Shown here: positions 13,678 to 14,110 of the stretch, one piece after another
Numbering within the stretch: the stretch's first letter is position 1
Layout of the letters: each line of letters begins with the position of its first letter
NCBI GenBank assembly: GCA_023436825.1
Contig: JAEZHS010000361.1
Location: forward strand, 1 to 14,110
Length of the DNA stretch: 14,110 nt
DNA from: Pseudomonadota bacterium
GTDB taxonomy: Bacteria > Pseudomonadota > Alphaproteobacteria > Reyranellales > Reyranellaceae
Direction: 5' to 3'
Notes under the pieces: generated by a model
Told to the model about the DNA's origin: nothing
Database searches by the model: none
What the model saw: only the letters and a program-made list of their open reading frames with translations
Program-made: the position numbers and the translations under genes

Positions 13678-13911
13678 ATGGGAGCACGCAGGAAAGTCGC
13701 GAAGAAGAAACCAGCACGCCGCAAGGCTGCGAAGCGAGAGCTGATCGATACCGGCAGGAACAACCTCTATGTGCGCCGCAATCGCCGCGGCATGTCGTTC
13801 AAGGAAGTGGAGGACGTCGGCCGGTCGCTGGCGCAGGACCGGCGTCGCAAGGCGAAGACGGTCGCCAAGCGCGGCCAGGGCGATCGCGGAGACCGCAAGC
13901 GAACGGCGTAG
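13678..13911 (+). CDS. Small basic protein with Lys/Ala-rich start, 77 aa
   Basis: 77-aa, very basic protein from ATG 13678, with GGAAGAG before it; an in-frame ATG at 13600 would overlap little and adds no recognisable residues. Residues 1-22 are a histone-tail-like run (RRKVAKKKPARRKAAKRE). The rest matches a short protein type widespread in rhizobia: LIDTGRNNLYVRRNRRG, then FKEVEDVGRSLAQDRRRKAKT and GQGDRGDRKR. Its charge suggests nucleic-acid or nucleoid association, but no function is established and I cannot name a family. It is in the same direction as the 130-aa gene and could share its transcript. Confidence 0.65.
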   Translation: MGARRKVAKKKPARRKAAKRELIDTGRNNLYVRRNRRGMSFKEVEDVGRSLAQDRRRKAKTVAKRGQGDRGDRKRTA

Positions 13912-13967
13912 TTGTCTCGGCAGGCGGCGGCCGGAACTATCGCAGGATTCCAGTCGGACAGCTCCTG

Positions 13968-14110
13968 GTGTGCGGTGCCGGGGAATGCGAGCTCAGGGAC
14001 GTCACCAGCCTGGATGGCGTCGCCGGAGAAATCACCTGTCCTGTAAGCGCCGGCAGCGGCGCCTTCCTCGAGGCCGACAAGACGCCGGTCCAATGCACCG
14101 ACTGCAAAGG
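13968..14110 (+). CDS. Possible partial small Cys-rich protein, cut by window end
   Basis: An open frame without stop runs to the window end. From GTG 13968 it reads VCGAGECELRDVTSLDGVAG, then EITCPVSAG and later VQCTDCK, giving Cys pairs spaced like CxxxxC and CxxC that could bind zinc. The start is uncertain: there is no clear ribosome binding site, and the frame is open further upstream, overlapping the end of the 77-aa gene. Low confidence. Confidence 0.3.
   Translation, partial: MCGAGECELRDVTSLDGVAGEITCPVSAGSGAFLEADKTPVQCTDCK

Overview
The window is GC-rich DNA from an alphaproteobacterium. Small-gene families I associate with rhizobial and Reyranella-like genomes (the 56-aa two-cysteine protein, the 58-aa helical protein, the basic 77-aa protein) point to that neighbourhood. 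This is recognition from memory, and the genus is not settled by the sequence. The window has two halves of different character, joined near position 9080-9130.

Left half (1-8991), dense and well-preserved genes. A membrane-anchored SGNH-hydrolase-like protein (minus strand) diverges from a YaeI/YkuE-type metallophosphoesterase (plus). The phosphoesterase converges, with overlapping stop codons, on a metal-dependent amidohydrolase (minus). The amidohydrolase diverges from a transport operon made of a TAXI-type TRAP solute-binding protein, a fused TRAP permease, and an ABC-type family-1 solute-binding protein that has no ABC permease or ATPase beside it. The likely scheme is uptake of a small organic acid or amide by the TRAP system, with the amidohydrolase acting on a related compound; the substrate cannot be read from the sequence. 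Three small envelope genes follow: a 55-aa lipoprotein, a 56-aa protein with two cysteines, and a LapA-domain membrane protein. Several intergenic spaces here hold strong inverted repeats, two of which enclose or pair with Shine-Dalgarno sequences.

Junction (9080-9129). The minus strand carries the 3' 50 nt of a tRNA-Thr(GGT), from the anticodon stem-loop to an encoded CCA, with no matching 5' half. This is how the far end of an element integrated into a tRNA gene looks, so I read the DNA to its right as an accessory island or its remains.

Right half (9130-14110), looser and partly decayed. It holds a truncated PAS-domain protein, a LigD-type DNA ligase lacking ligase motifs IV and V through an in-frame deletion, and a group of small winged-helix-like proteins in different states of preservation (one 170-aa copy, one 90-aa copy, one copy with a single-base frameshift, one C-terminal remnant). 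Between and after them are small hypothetical genes: 73-aa membrane, 58-aa helical, 130-aa acidic and 77-aa basic proteins. I found no CRISPR array, rRNA, intact tRNA, integrase or transposase, and no recognisable defence or biosynthetic system. The most noteworthy items are the tRNA-fragment boundary, the paralogous small HTH family, the dead ligase, the SGNH protein lacking its nucleophile, and the Shine-Dalgarno-pairing repeats.
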